DNA of 64,000 nt from Burkholderia sp. (GTDB lineage: Bacteria > Pseudomonadota > Gammaproteobacteria > Burkholderiales > Burkholderiaceae), in contig JAIRVP010000040.1 in NCBI GenBank assembly GCA_031253835.1, positions 1 through 64,000 of the forward strand. Reading direction: 5' to 3'. Under the pieces are notes generated by a model that saw nothing but the letters and a program-made list of their open reading frames with translations, had not been told where the DNA came from and made no database searches. Positions within the stretch are counted from its first letter, which is position 1, and every line of letters begins with the position of its first letter. Position numbers and translations under genes: made by a program. This document shows positions 1-8,636 of the stretch, piece by piece.

Positions 1-93
1 TCCCACCCCTTCCCATCCCGAACAGGACCGTGAAACGACTCTACGCCGATGATAGTGCGGATTCCCGTGTGAAAGTAGGTAATCGTCAGGCTC
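1..93 (+). rRNA. rrf: 5S ribosomal RNA, 3' part (5' end outside window)
   Basis: The first ~93 bases match the 3' three quarters of a beta-proteobacterial 5S rRNA as I remember it: the CCGAACAGG loop, GCCGATGATAGTG and the closing strand AATCGTCAGGC are all present. The 5' ~25 nt lie before the window. It is the last gene of an rRNA operon and is followed directly by a strong terminator. The exact 3' end is uncertain by a few bases. Confidence 0.93.
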
Positions 94-104
94 CCTAAGC
101 CAGG

Positions 105-133
105 AACCCCCGCCCGAAAAGGCGGGGGTTTTT
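105..133 (+). terminator. rho-independent terminator of the rRNA operon
   Basis: A perfect 10-bp stem (AACCCCCGCC with GGCGGGGGTT) closes a CGAAAA loop and runs into a T tract. It sits 12 bases after the 5S rRNA end. Confidence 0.92.
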
Positions 134-244
134 GCATTTCAGCGATCGAAATGCAGGTAGAGCGGCCGAAAGGCGCTCGATTCATCGAATCCCCTCCGCG
201 ACATCCCGACTCAAGAAACGACGACCGTAAATTCGATCCCTGAT

Positions 245-490
245 TCAAGGGCCAGCGTCGTACTCGAAAACCGCGGATCGTCGTCGAGGTATTGCTTGTA
301 CGACGCGAACAGCGTCCTCGGCTGTGTACACGTTGTCGGCAAGTAAGACCGATCCCGGGCGCAGCAGGCGCTCGATCTGCTTGAACAGCTTCAGATACGC
401 ATCGGACCAGCCGGGGGCAAGCGCCTCGTATTCGTCGCCGAGCGTCAGGAACGCTTCGTTCAGAGCGGTGGTGGGTGAAGCCATGTACAT
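245..490 (-). pseudogene. C-terminal remnant of an O-methyltransferase-like protein
   Basis: About 81 codons are readable. The stretch WSDAYLKLFKQIERLLRPG followed by SVLLADNV resembles the core strand/helix region near the end of class I SAM O-methyltransferases (caffeoyl-CoA OMT type), where a lone Asp follows the LRPG turn. The N-terminal SAM-binding half is absent, and no in-frame continuation is seen upstream toward 566. It lies at the end of the leftward ECF-sigma operon. I call it a truncated remnant rather than a working gene; a small unrelated protein cannot be excluded. Confidence 0.45.
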
Positions 491-566
491 CCCGACGTAT
501 CCGGCTGCTGCCCGCTCCTTCAGGTTTCCCGCGCTGCGGTTCCGTCATCGACGAACCCGGGCGATG

Positions 567-863
567 CTATGCCCTTCGGGCGAGCGTGATCGCGTGTTCG
601 GGACAGGCCGTCACGCAAAGCCCGCATGACCTGCAGGCTTGCGCATTCGGCATGTAGGCGACTTTCATTCCATGCACGCGCTGCTTCAGGCGGTGCATCG
701 GACCGAGGCCGAGGTAATCGGCCTGATCGATGCGCCGGATCTCGAATACGTTCTCGGGGCAGACGGCGACGCAATCTCCCTTGCCTTCGCAACGCTTCAG
801 ATCGACGACCGGCGCGATCACCCCCGGCTCCTGTTTGCAGTCGCCCGTTGATTTCTCGCGCAT
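567..863 (-). CDS. ferredoxin with two cluster motifs, 98 aa
   Basis: Small cytoplasmic electron carrier. The C-terminal motif is a classical 4Fe-4S site, CRSCGLCVTACP (Cys 77, 80, 83, 87). The N-terminal motif is CEGKGDCVAVCP (Cys 25, 31, 35), where the expected second cysteine is a Lys, so this site may hold a 3Fe-4S cluster or need another ligand. The start is chosen at 863 because GGAG lies 7 bases upstream; an open frame extends further but overlaps the membrane protein gene. It starts 2 bases after that gene's stop, so the two are translationally coupled. The partner enzyme is unknown. Confidence 0.85.
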   Translation of the reverse strand: MREKSTGDCKQEPGVIAPVVDLKRCEGKGDCVAVCPENVFEIRRIDQADYLGLGPMHRLKQRVHGMKVAYMPNAQACRSCGLCVTACPEHAITLARRA

Positions 864-865
864 GT

Positions 866-1174
866 TCACTCTCCGGTGCGCGGGTTGCTGTCCGATCGCC
901 ATGCGGCCCGAAAACGCTCGCGCTCTTCCGGCGTCATCGATTCCCACTTGCGCCAGTGGCGCCGGCCGTGCCAGCCTCGGTGTCCACGGAATCCGCCGAA
1001 CAGAATGCGGCTCAACACGAGCAGGCCCAGCGCACGGGCGAAGTCGATCGTACGGGCGCCGGCGAATAGCGCCGGCATCACCCAATTCCACAGCATCATG
1101 ACGATCCATCCGAGCACGCCTATGGCGATCACCGCGAGCAGCGCTTTGCCTGCACATCTGATTCGAAACTTCAT
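866..1174 (-). CDS. small membrane protein downstream of an ECF sigma factor, 102 aa
   Basis: Residues 10-30 form a hydrophobic segment (LLAVIAIGVLGWIVMMLW), with a second weaker one around 45-60. The C-terminal third is very basic and aromatic (GHRGWHGRRHWRKW) and then has MTPEERERFRAAW, a motif common in small proteins beside extracytoplasmic sigma factors. It starts 12 bases after the sigma gene stop. Genes in this position often act as membrane sensors or anti-sigma partners, but that role is inferred from position only. Confidence 0.7.
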   Translation of the reverse strand: MKFRIRCAGKALLAVIAIGVLGWIVMMLWNWVMPALFAGARTIDFARALGLLVLSRILFGGFRGHRGWHGRRHWRKWESMTPEERERFRAAWRSDSNPRTGE

Positions 1175-1186
1175 TTAAGGACTCCT

Positions 1187-1768
1187 CTAGATATCCAGTT
1201 CGTCATAAATAGGCTGCAGCCGGGCGCGCAGATGCAAGACCGCATAGCGTTTGCGCGCGAGCAGGGTATTGAGTGCGATACCGCTTTGCGTGGCCATCTC
1301 CTTGAAGGACTGCCCCTCCAGTTCATGCGCGATGAAAACCTCACGCTGATTCGGTGGCAACTCGTCGAGTGCATCCTGCAACGCCTTGAGTACCAGCGTG
1401 CGTGCGAAGAGTGCTTCGGGGCCGGCATCGTGTGCCGGTAGCGCGAGGTCCAGGCGATACTCGCCGTTCGCTTCGTCCTCGGCGTCGAGCAGGTCAGTCA
1501 GCGGCTGCTCTTTCTTTTTGCGAAAACGATCGATGATGCGGTTGCGCGCGGCACGGAAAAGCCACGCGCTCGCCTGTTCGATGGGCGCGGGAAGCCGGTA
1601 GGCTTGCACGAACTCGTGAAACACATCCTGCAGGATGTCCTCGGCATCGTCCGGGTCGCGTATCCGGCGCCGGATGAAATTCACTAGCCTGGTTCGTTCA
1701 CGCATCACTGTCGCTGTGATGTCGCGGTCTGGGTCGGTCATCATGGGCGAAGTGGGTGGCGATTCCAT
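1187..1768 (-). CDS. ECF-family RNA polymerase sigma factor, 193 aa
   Basis: Region 2 is recognisable from RTRLVNFIRRRIRDPDDAED through FHEFV and ASAWLFRAARNRIIDRFR. The C-terminal region 4 carries LPPNQREVFIAHELEGQSF and a helix-turn-helix (EMATQSGIALNTL) that would bind the -35 element. Length fits the family. It is the first gene of a leftward operon (sigma, membrane protein, ferredoxin). An alternative start at ATG 1744 (MMTDPD) is possible, since no clear ribosome site precedes 1768. No classical zinc-binding anti-sigma gene is adjacent. Confidence 0.9.
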   Translation of the reverse strand: MESPPTSPMMTDPDRDITATVMRERTRLVNFIRRRIRDPDDAEDILQDVFHEFVQAYRLPAPIEQASAWLFRAARNRIIDRFRKKKEQPLTDLLDAEDEANGEYRLDLALPAHDAGPEALFARTLVLKALQDALDELPPNQREVFIAHELEGQSFKEMATQSGIALNTLLARKRYAVLHLRARLQPIYDELDI

Positions 1769-2045
1769 GCGTCTGAAGACGTTTCAGGCGCCCGAATATT
1801 GTGGTGCGTTTGAAATTCTGCTGCCGAACGCATCCCCGCTATGCACCATGGCAGGCGGCACGGCAGTCCGACCTTGCCGATTCAACCCCGTACCCCTTTC
1901 CCGACGCCGCAGTCCCGCCGATCCCTTGCCCGAACTGGTCTGGCCAGTCAGGCCTTAAGTTCCCGCGTCCGCTGTCGTTAAACAGGACGGTGCCGGCCTT
2001 CGGCGACCCCATTCAAATAACGCGGTAACGGAGATCGAAGTCATC

Positions 2046-3875
2046 ATGCTGTCCTCGATTCGTGCTCGGATACTGGCGACCTGCGTCGCCATCGTGGTCA
2101 CGGCGCTGGCCGTGACGGGGGGGCTGGTCTATTACGTCGTCAAGAACCACAACGACGAGACCATCGACCAGAACCACAAGTCGATCCTCGCCGGTCACGC
2201 GCTGGCGATCAACGAATGGGTGGCCAGCCGAGGACGGGAAACCCAGGCACTCGCCGATACGATCGCGATCGGCGAAGGCGACCCGCTGCCGGCATTGAAA
2301 CTGCTCGGCAAGTCGGGCGGCTTCGAGGTGCTGACGCTTGGCCTGCCCGACAAGACCGCTTTTTCGAACGTCCCGCTCGCGCCCGGCTACGACCCGACCG
2401 TACGGCCCTGGTACAAGCAAGCCGTCAGCGCGGGCCAGCTGGTCGTGACAGCGCTCTACCGCGATGCGACGACCGGCAAGCCGGCGGTTGCGTTCGCGGT
2501 GCCCGTGGTGCGCGACGGCACGGTGAAGGGCGTGCTGGCCGCCAGCCTGTTCATGGAGAGCGTGAGCGCGATCGTCACCTCCGTTCACCCGACACCGGCG
2601 AGCTTCGCATTTCTGGTGGACAAGAGCGGGCGCGTGATCGCGTCGGCCAAGACCGACCTGATCATGAAGCCCGCGACCGGGCTGTCGCCCGCGCTCGACG
2701 CCGATCACCTCGGCGCGCTGCAATCGGCGTCCGCGCCCGTCGCGGTCGATATCGACGGGGCCACCAAGCTGGTGCGCGCACAGCCGATCGCCGGCACCGA
2801 CTGGTCGCTGGTGCTCGCGCTCGACAAGGCCGACGTGACGGCCGGCATGCGCGCGGTCGCGACGACGACGCTGGCGGCCATCCTGATCGTTGCCGTCATC
2901 GCGGCGGCACTCGTCGGCGCGATGACCAATGCGGCCTTCAAGCGCATCCTGCTGGTTCGCGATGCGCTCACGGACGTCGCGAGCGGCAGCGGCGACCTGA
3001 CGAAACGCCTGCCTGCCGACGGCGCGGACGAAGCCGCGCAGATCGCGCATGCGTTCAACCTGTTCGCCGAAAAGATCAGCACGATCCTGCTGCAGATTCG
3101 CGAGTTCAGCGAATCGGTCAACCTCGCGAGCGCCGAGATCGCACAAGGCAACCAGGATCTGTCGAGCCGGACCGAACATGCGGCGTCGAGCTTGCAGGAA
3201 ACGGCCGCCGCGCTCGAGGAAATCGCCGGCACGGCCCGCAACTCGGCCGACGCTGCCAGCCAGGTGAGCCGTCTGGCGGAATCCGCGTCGAACGTCGCGC
3301 TGCGCGGCGGCTCGGTCGTGAGCGAGGTCGTGTCGACGATGAACGACATCACGCAAGCGTCCGGCGAGATCGCCAACATCGTCGGTGTGATCGACGGTAT
3401 CGCGTTCCAGACCAACATTCTCGCGTTGAACGCTGCCGTCGAGGCAGCACGCGCGAACGAGCATGGCCGCGGCTTTGCGGTCGTCGCGGGCGAGGTGCGG
3501 GCACTCGCGCAGCGCAGCGCGCAGGCGGCCAAGGAGATCAAGCAGCTGATTCACTCGTCGGTCGAGAAGATCGAGGGCGGCTCCGGGCTCGTCCAGACGG
3601 CCGGTGCGACGATGGACGAAATCGTCGACGGCGTGCGCAGCATCACGGGCGTGATTGCCGAGATTACCGTCGCGGCGAAGGAGCAGAGCACGGGGCTCGA
3701 GCAGGTGAACCAGGCCGTGTCCCACCTCGACAATGCGACGCAGCAGAACGCCGCGCTCGTCGAGCAGTCGGCGGCCGCGGCGACATTGCTGCGCGAGCAG
3801 GCGGCCAAGCTCGCGCAGACGGTCGGCGAGTTCAAGCTCGAGGACCACCGCGCAGCGGCGTTGCAGCCCGCTTGA
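2046..3875 (+). CDS. methyl-accepting chemotaxis protein, 609 aa
   Basis: Inner-membrane chemoreceptor. A TM helix at ~8-32 is followed by a periplasmic sensor of double-Cache type (residues ~33-270, with RPWYKQA and [12 protein letters not shown]), a second TM (~275-300), HAMP (~300-350) and a cytoplasmic signalling helix. The conserved hairpin tip reads [18 protein letters not shown] near residue 450. It signals through CheA/CheW. The C-terminus ends in HRAAALQPA and has no CheR/CheB-binding pentapeptide, so methylation would rely on other receptors. The ligand is unknown; dCache receptors often bind amino acids. It is transcribed away from the ECF operon. Confidence 0.95.
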   Translation: MLSSIRARILATCVAIVVTALAVTGGLVYYVVKNHNDETIDQNHKSILAGHALAINEWVASRGRETQALADTIAIGEGDPLPALKLLGKSGGFEVLTLGLPDKTAFSNVPLAPGYDPTVRPWYKQAVSAGQLVVTALYRDATTGKPAVAFAVPVVRDGTVKGVLAASLFMESVSAIVTSVHPTPASFAFLVDKSGRVIASAKTDLIMKPATGLSPALDADHLGALQSASAPVAVDIDGATKLVRAQPIAGTDWSLVLALDKADVTAGMRAVATTTLAAILIVAVIAAALVGAMTNAAFKRILLVRDALTDVASGSGDLTKRLPADGADEAAQIAHAFNLFAEKISTILLQIREFSESVNLASAEIAQGNQDLSSRTEHAASSLQETAAALEEIAGTARNSADAASQVSRLAESASNVALRGGSVVSEVVSTMNDITQASGEIANIVGVIDGIAFQTNILALNAAVEAARANEHGRGFAVVAGEVRALAQRSAQAAKEIKQLIHSSVEKIEGGSGLVQTAGATMDEIVDGVRSITGVIAEITVAAKEQSTGLEQVNQAVSHLDNATQQNAALVEQSAAAATLLREQAAKLAQTVGEFKLEDHRAAALQPA

Positions 3876-3971
3876 CGAGGCGCGGCACCGGCGACGCCCC
3901 TCCACGGCATGGGCGGGTGTCGCTTTCTTCCGACGCGCGTGAATCTCCGGACAACCGGAACCGGGCGCAGC

Positions 3972-4343
3972 CTACATGATCTGCGAAGCATGACCGGCGG
4001 CGATGCGCCAGCCGGTGCCCGACCGGCGCCACAGCCGCGTGTAGGCAAACGTACCGTCGAACGCCGTGCCGTCGAAATGGCCGGCGAGGGTCGCTTTCGT
4101 CGTGGTCAGGATCATCGCGTCGATCGCGGATGCGCGCATTTCGTGGACGTCGAGTTTCTCCAGGCGCAGAAGCTTCGCGCGATGCGCGGACAGATCGTCC
4201 TCCTTGGAAATGACCTGGCCGGTCGGGACGGTGAACACGAGATCGTCGTCCAGCAGCGCATCGAGCGCGTCGACATCGTTGGCCAGCATCGCCGCGCGCA
4301 ACGCGGCTTCAAAAGGCTCGATGACTGTACGGATTGCATCCAT
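3972..4343 (-). CDS. NTF2-like / SnoaL-type protein (DUF4440-like), 123 aa
   Basis: The single-domain alpha+beta cone fold is suggested by the pattern FEAALRAAMLANDVDALDALL, DDDLVFTVPTGQ, a central Thr/Ala strand and a C-terminal YTRLWRRSGTGWRIAAGHAS, which is typical of DUF4440/SnoaL proteins. The start at 4343 has AGGAG 7 bases upstream. Members are small isomerase- or hydrolase-like enzymes or binding proteins, and the substrate cannot be read from sequence. Confidence 0.8.
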   Translation of the reverse strand: MDAIRTVIEPFEAALRAAMLANDVDALDALLDDDLVFTVPTGQVISKEDDLSAHRAKLLRLEKLDVHEMRASAIDAMILTTTKATLAGHFDGTAFDGTFAYTRLWRRSGTGWRIAAGHASQIM

Positions 4344-4405
4344 GTCGGCTCCTCGCTTCATTTCCGAAGGGTTGTGACTGCGCACGCAGCGGCGACGGAC
4401 CAAGC

Positions 4406-5005
4406 CTACCGCGCATTCGACAGCGCTTGTCGCCGGACCAGCATCACCACGCAGATGCCGATCGACGCGATGACGTTGACGACCGGATAGAACGCGACCG
4501 CGACACTCCACGTGCTCAGGGCCAGCAACGCCAGCGCGTACTTGAACACGCACAGCGCAAAATAGGCGAGGCTCTCGCTCCACGGATCGCGGATCGTCTT
4601 GCGCACGGTCGGGCCGAGGCCGGCAAGCTCGATCAGCGTGACCACGCAGATCGAGATCGTCGGGTCGTCGGTCAGCATCCACAGCGGAATGGCCGACAGC
4701 GCCGCGCCCAGAAATACCCAGTCGAGGCCGGTCCAGCCGCGTTCGCCGCGAAAGATGCTTGCCACCAGCGTCAGAAAGCACGTGACGGCAATCGCCGCCG
4801 TGCACCACGCGGACGGCCCCGCACCCGCAACGAACTGGCCGGCCGCCGCGATCGCCGTGACGACCGACCAGACGAGCCACGTGAACAGATGCGGGCGCAC
4901 GGTGCGCCGGTAGATCGCGAGCGCGTACGGAATCGCCGCCAGCAACGAAACGGCCGTTCCGATCACGCCAAAGATCGACGCGGCACCCGGATCGACACTC
5001 ACCAT
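4406..5005 (-). CDS. multi-pass inner-membrane protein, 199 aa
   Basis: Six or so hydrophobic segments (for example FGVIGTAVSLLAAIPYALAI, LFTWLVWSVVTAIAAAGQFV, VFLGAALSAIPLWML and a C-terminal VNVIASIGICVVMLV) span nearly the whole protein. I start it at ATG 5005, where the membrane protein pattern begins; the open frame runs further upstream, but that extension is poor in coding character. No family is recognised with certainty. It lies 62 bases upstream of the NTF2-like gene on the same strand. Confidence 0.7.
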   Translation of the reverse strand: MVSVDPGAASIFGVIGTAVSLLAAIPYALAIYRRTVRPHLFTWLVWSVVTAIAAAGQFVAGAGPSAWCTAAIAVTCFLTLVASIFRGERGWTGLDWVFLGAALSAIPLWMLTDDPTISICVVTLIELAGLGPTVRKTIRDPWSESLAYFALCVFKYALALLALSTWSVAVAFYPVVNVIASIGICVVMLVRRQALSNAR

Positions 5006-5399
5006 CGACGCAACCTCGTTCGGACTGGCCGACCAGTATGTGGTCGGACGAATCGCGGCGCAATGCCGTGCCGTCGCGCCGTCGCCGCACGTTTCGCGCA
5101 GGTTCGCACCGGAACGCCGAAGGAACGCCGACGAAATCAAACCCGAACTAACGGCACCGCGAACGTGATGCAGCAGGAAAACCCACTGCACGACGGTCGA
5201 ATGAATAGAAATAACCTCTTCAGTGAGAAGAAAAACTGTTCTTTCAAATCTCTTTTTGATGACCGACAGTTTGCCAACCGGACGACGGCTGCGATGCACG
5301 GGGTCATGGGCCCAGGTCGTGGCTGCCAATGTCTGTCGTCGGGTCGAATCCAGGCGGAGCGCAACACACCAGCGCCGGGTCGTCACAACGGAGTCTTGA
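5006..5399. other. gene-free interval before the aldehyde dehydrogenase
   Basis: About 390 bases between divergent genes. The right half is A/T-richer than its surroundings (5190-5270) and probably holds promoters for both directions. I see no convincing coding region, RNA or repeat. Confidence 0.5.
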
Positions 5400-6905
5400 A
5401 TGAACCCAACTTCAGCAGAACCCCATCAGCACGCGGACTGGAGACGTCTCGCGGCGCAGGTCATCCCGAGAACGCTCGCGCATATCGCCGGCCGCAGCGT
5501 GCCGGCGCGCAGCGGCCGGACGTTCGCCGCGATCAATCCGGCGACGGAGGCCGTCATCGCGGAAGTCGCGTCGTGCGACGCGCCGGATGTCGACGATGCG
5601 GTGCGCGCCGCGCGCGACGCGTTCGAATCCGGCGTCTGGTCGCGCTGCGCACCGGCCGAGCGCAAGCGCGTGCTGTGCCGGCTCGGCGAACTCATCGCAG
5701 CGCATGGCGAAGAGCTCGCACTGCTCGATTCGCTCGACATGGGCAAGCGCGTCGCCGACGCGTTCAGCATCGACGTGCCGGCCGCGGGCGGCCTGTTCAG
5801 CTGGTACGGCGAAGCGGTCGACAAGCTGCATGGCGAAGTCGCATCGACCGACCCCGGCAACCTTGCCGTCGTCACGCGCGAACCGCTGGGTGTCGTCGGC
5901 GCGGTCGTGCCGTGGAATTTTCCGCTCGACATGGTCGCGTGGAAGGTGGCGCCGGCGCTCGCGGCCGGCAACAGCGTCGTGCTGAAGCCGGCGGAACAGT
6001 CGCCGCTGTCCGCGCTGCGGCTCGCGGAACTGGCGCTCGAGGCCGGCCTGCCGCCCGGCGTGCTGAATGTCGTGCCGGGCTATGGCGAGACCGCGGGGCG
6101 CGCGCTCGGGCTGCATCCCGATGTCGACGTACTCGCGTTCACGGGGTCGACGGCCGTCGGCAAGAAATTTCTCGAGTATGCCGCGCAGTCGAACATGAAG
6201 CAGGTGTGGCTCGAATGCGGCGGCAAGAGCCCGAACCTCGTGTTCGACGATACCGACGATCTCGACCTCGCCGCACGCAAGGCGTGCTTCGGCATCTTCT
6301 TCAACCAGGGCGAAGTGTGTTCCGCGAACTCGCGGCTGCTGGTCCAGCGCTCGATCCACGACGCGTTCGTCGACCGGCTGATCTCGCATGCGGCCGCGTT
6401 CATGCCAGGCGATCCGCTCGATCCGTCGAGCGGGATGGGCGCGATCGTCGACGAACAGCAGCACCGGCGCGTGCGCGAGTGGATCGCGCGTGGCCGCGAC
6501 AGCGCGACGCTCGCGATCGGCGGCGGCGCACCGCGTGTCGACGGCAAGGGCTACTTCATCGAGCCGACGATCTTCATCGACGTGAAGCCTGGCGACGCGA
6601 TCGCGCGCGAGGAGATCTTCGGGCCGGTGCTGTCGGTGATGGCGTTCGATAGCGAGGACGAGGCCGTCCGGCTCGCGAACGACTCGATCTACGGCCTTGC
6701 CGCGTCGGTGTGGACCGGCAGCCTGTCGCGCGCGCATCGCGTATCGGGCCGGCTGAAGGCCGGCACGGTGTCCGTCAACACGGTCGATGCGCTGAGTGCG
6801 CAGACGCCGTTCGGCGGGTTCCGCCAGTCGGGCTTCGGCCGCGATCTGTCGCTGCACGCGATCGACAAGTACACGGGACTCAAGACGACCTGGATCAGCT
6901 ACTGA
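5400..6905 (+). CDS. puuC: aldehyde dehydrogenase, PuuC-like, 501 aa
   Basis: NAD(P)-dependent oxidation of an aldehyde to its acid. The typical ALDH order is visible: VVGAVVPWNFPLDM, the cofactor strand AFTGSTAVGKKF, the general base in LECGGKSPNLV (Glu ~272) and the nucleophile in GEVCSANSR (Cys ~306), ending in QTPFGGFRQSGFGRD. Length fits the family. The pattern is closest to gamma-glutamyl-gamma-aminobutyraldehyde dehydrogenase (PuuC). It lies 81 bases before an omega-amino-acid transaminase, which supports polyamine or amino-aldehyde catabolism. The exact substrate is inferred. Confidence 0.85.
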   Translation: MNPTSAEPHQHADWRRLAAQVIPRTLAHIAGRSVPARSGRTFAAINPATEAVIAEVASCDAPDVDDAVRAARDAFESGVWSRCAPAERKRVLCRLGELIAAHGEELALLDSLDMGKRVADAFSIDVPAAGGLFSWYGEAVDKLHGEVASTDPGNLAVVTREPLGVVGAVVPWNFPLDMVAWKVAPALAAGNSVVLKPAEQSPLSALRLAELALEAGLPPGVLNVVPGYGETAGRALGLHPDVDVLAFTGSTAVGKKFLEYAAQSNMKQVWLECGGKSPNLVFDDTDDLDLAARKACFGIFFNQGEVCSANSRLLVQRSIHDAFVDRLISHAAAFMPGDPLDPSSGMGAIVDEQQHRRVREWIARGRDSATLAIGGGAPRVDGKGYFIEPTIFIDVKPGDAIAREEIFGPVLSVMAFDSEDEAVRLANDSIYGLAASVWTGSLSRAHRVSGRLKAGTVSVNTVDALSAQTPFGGFRQSGFGRDLSLHAIDKYTGLKTTWISY

Positions 6906-6986
6906 TGCGACGCAGCGGGCCGCCAGCGGCCGCGCCGCGCAGCACGTCAACGCTTTTCATCCATACAACGAACCGGAGACTCGCCC

Positions 6987-8378
6987 ATGAATGCGCCCAA
7001 TTTTCCGCATCGCACGACGCAGGACTATCAACGCAGCGATGCCGCGCATCACCTGCATGCATTCGTCGACCAGAAGGCGCTGAACGAGGAAGGCGCGCGC
7101 GTGATGGTGCGCGGCGAAGGTATCCATCTATGGGACAACGACGGCAACCGCTATCTGGACGGCATGTCCGGGTTGTGGTGTACCAACGTCGGCTACGGCC
7201 GGCCGGAGCTGGTCGACGCCGCCGCACGGCAGATGAAGGAGCTGTCCTACTACAACATGTTCTTTCATACGACGCACCCGTCGGTGATCGAACTGTCGGA
7301 GCGGCTGTTCGCGCTGCTCGGCAATCGTTTCAGCCATGTCGTGTATACCAATTCGGGTTCCGAATCGAACGAAGTGCTGATCCGCACGGTGCGGCGCTTC
7401 TGGGACGTGATGGGCAAGCCGGAGAAGAAGATGCTGATCGGCCGCGTGAACGGTTATCACGGCTCGACGGTCGGCAGCGCATCGCTGGGCGGCATGGCGT
7501 TCATGCATGAGATGGGCGACCTGCCGATTCCGAACATCACGCACGTCGACGAACCGTACTGGTACGCGAACGGCGGCGACCTGAGCCCCGAGGCGTTCGG
7601 CAAGCAGGCGGCGCTGTCGCTCGAACGCAAGATCCTCGAGATCGGCGCGGATCGCGTCGCCGCGTTCGTCGCGGAGCCGTTCCAGGGCGCGGGCGGGATG
7701 ATCTTCCCGCCCGACGGCTACTGGCAGGAGATCGAGCGCATCTGCCGCCAGTACGACGTGCTGCTCTGCGCGGACGAAGTGATCGGCGGCTTCGGCCGTA
7801 CCGGCGAGTGGTTCGCGCATCGTCACTTCGGCTTCGAGCCCGACCTGATCTGCATCGCCAAGGGGCTGACGTCGGGCTATGTGCCGATGGGCGGCCTTAT
7901 CATGAGCCGGCGCGTCGGCGACGCGCTGGTCGACAAGGGCGGCGTCTATGCGCACGGGCTGACGTATTCGGGGCACCCGGTTGCGGCCGCCGTTGCACTC
8001 GCGAACCTCGACGTGCTGGAGCGCGAGGGCCTCGTCGAGCGGACGAAGACGGATACGGGCCCGTACCTGCAGAAAGCGCTGCGCGACGCGTTCGACGGCC
8101 ATCCGCTCGTCGGCGAGATCCAGGGCGTGGGCGCGGTCGGCGCGATCCAGTTCGCGAAGAACAAGGCGACGCGCGAGCGCTTCGCGAACGAGGCCGACCT
8201 GACCTGGCACAGCCGGACGGTGGGATTCGAGCTCGGCGCGATCGTGCGTTCGACGAACGGCCGCCTGATCGTGGCGCCGCCGCTGGTGATCGATCACGCG
8301 CAAATCGACGAACTGGTCGGCACGATGCGCAAGGCGGTGGATGCGACCGCGCGCGAAGTGCTCGGGATCGACTGCTGA
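6987..8378 (+). CDS. class III omega-amino-acid/putrescine aminotransferase (SpuC-like), 463 aa
   Basis: PLP-dependent transaminase of fold type I, class III. It has YTNSGSESNEVLIRTVRRF for cofactor phosphate binding, VNGYHGSTVGSASLGG, LLCADEVIGGFGRTGEWF with the PLP-contacting Asp, and the Schiff-base lysine in IAKGLTSGYVPMG (Lys ~292). Full length. With the upstream aldehyde dehydrogenase it would turn an amine such as putrescine into an aldehyde and then an acid, using pyruvate as the usual acceptor in SpuC-type enzymes. Beta-alanine:pyruvate transaminase is the main alternative. Confidence 0.88.
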   Translation: MNAPNFPHRTTQDYQRSDAAHHLHAFVDQKALNEEGARVMVRGEGIHLWDNDGNRYLDGMSGLWCTNVGYGRPELVDAAARQMKELSYYNMFFHTTHPSVIELSERLFALLGNRFSHVVYTNSGSESNEVLIRTVRRFWDVMGKPEKKMLIGRVNGYHGSTVGSASLGGMAFMHEMGDLPIPNITHVDEPYWYANGGDLSPEAFGKQAALSLERKILEIGADRVAAFVAEPFQGAGGMIFPPDGYWQEIERICRQYDVLLCADEVIGGFGRTGEWFAHRHFGFEPDLICIAKGLTSGYVPMGGLIMSRRVGDALVDKGGVYAHGLTYSGHPVAAAVALANLDVLEREGLVERTKTDTGPYLQKALRDAFDGHPLVGEIQGVGAVGAIQFAKNKATRERFANEADLTWHSRTVGFELGAIVRSTNGRLIVAPPLVIDHAQIDELVGTMRKAVDATAREVLGIDC

Positions 8379-8389
8379 CCGGTTGAGCG

Positions 8390-8427
8390 GCGCGCTTTCG
8401 CCCGGCGGCTGACGGGCGGGAGCGCGC
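8390..8427. terminator. strong stem-loop after the transaminase gene
   Basis: GCGCGCT...CGCCCG pairs with CGGGCG...AGCGCGC around a GC-rich loop, starting 11 bases after the stop. There is no T tract, so it is a terminator-like or mRNA-stabilising hairpin rather than a canonical terminator. Confidence 0.5.
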
Positions 8428-8636
8428 TGCGCTCCGGAGCGGCGATCCGTCGCGCCGAGGCTCGGGCGTCAGAGGTAGCGGGCGATAAAGCGATGTGCCC
8501 GCGGCCGTGAATTAATTAGGAATGCAAATGGCATTGCATTCCGGATGACGATCGCAGGCTTCATCCGGTTCAGAGCGCCCGCGTGCCGCTGCTGCCCGCG
8601 CACCGACAAACATCAAGACATCGACAAGGAGACGAC

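Noticed and set aside
2013..3905. Long open frame on the minus strand opposite the chemotaxis receptor
   Set aside because: It is an Arg/His-rich shadow of a clear MCP gene, typical of high-GC antisense frames, with no family features.
5412..6950. Long minus-strand frame opposite the aldehyde dehydrogenase
   Set aside because: The sense strand carries a full ALDH with all catalytic motifs; the antisense product is low-complexity.
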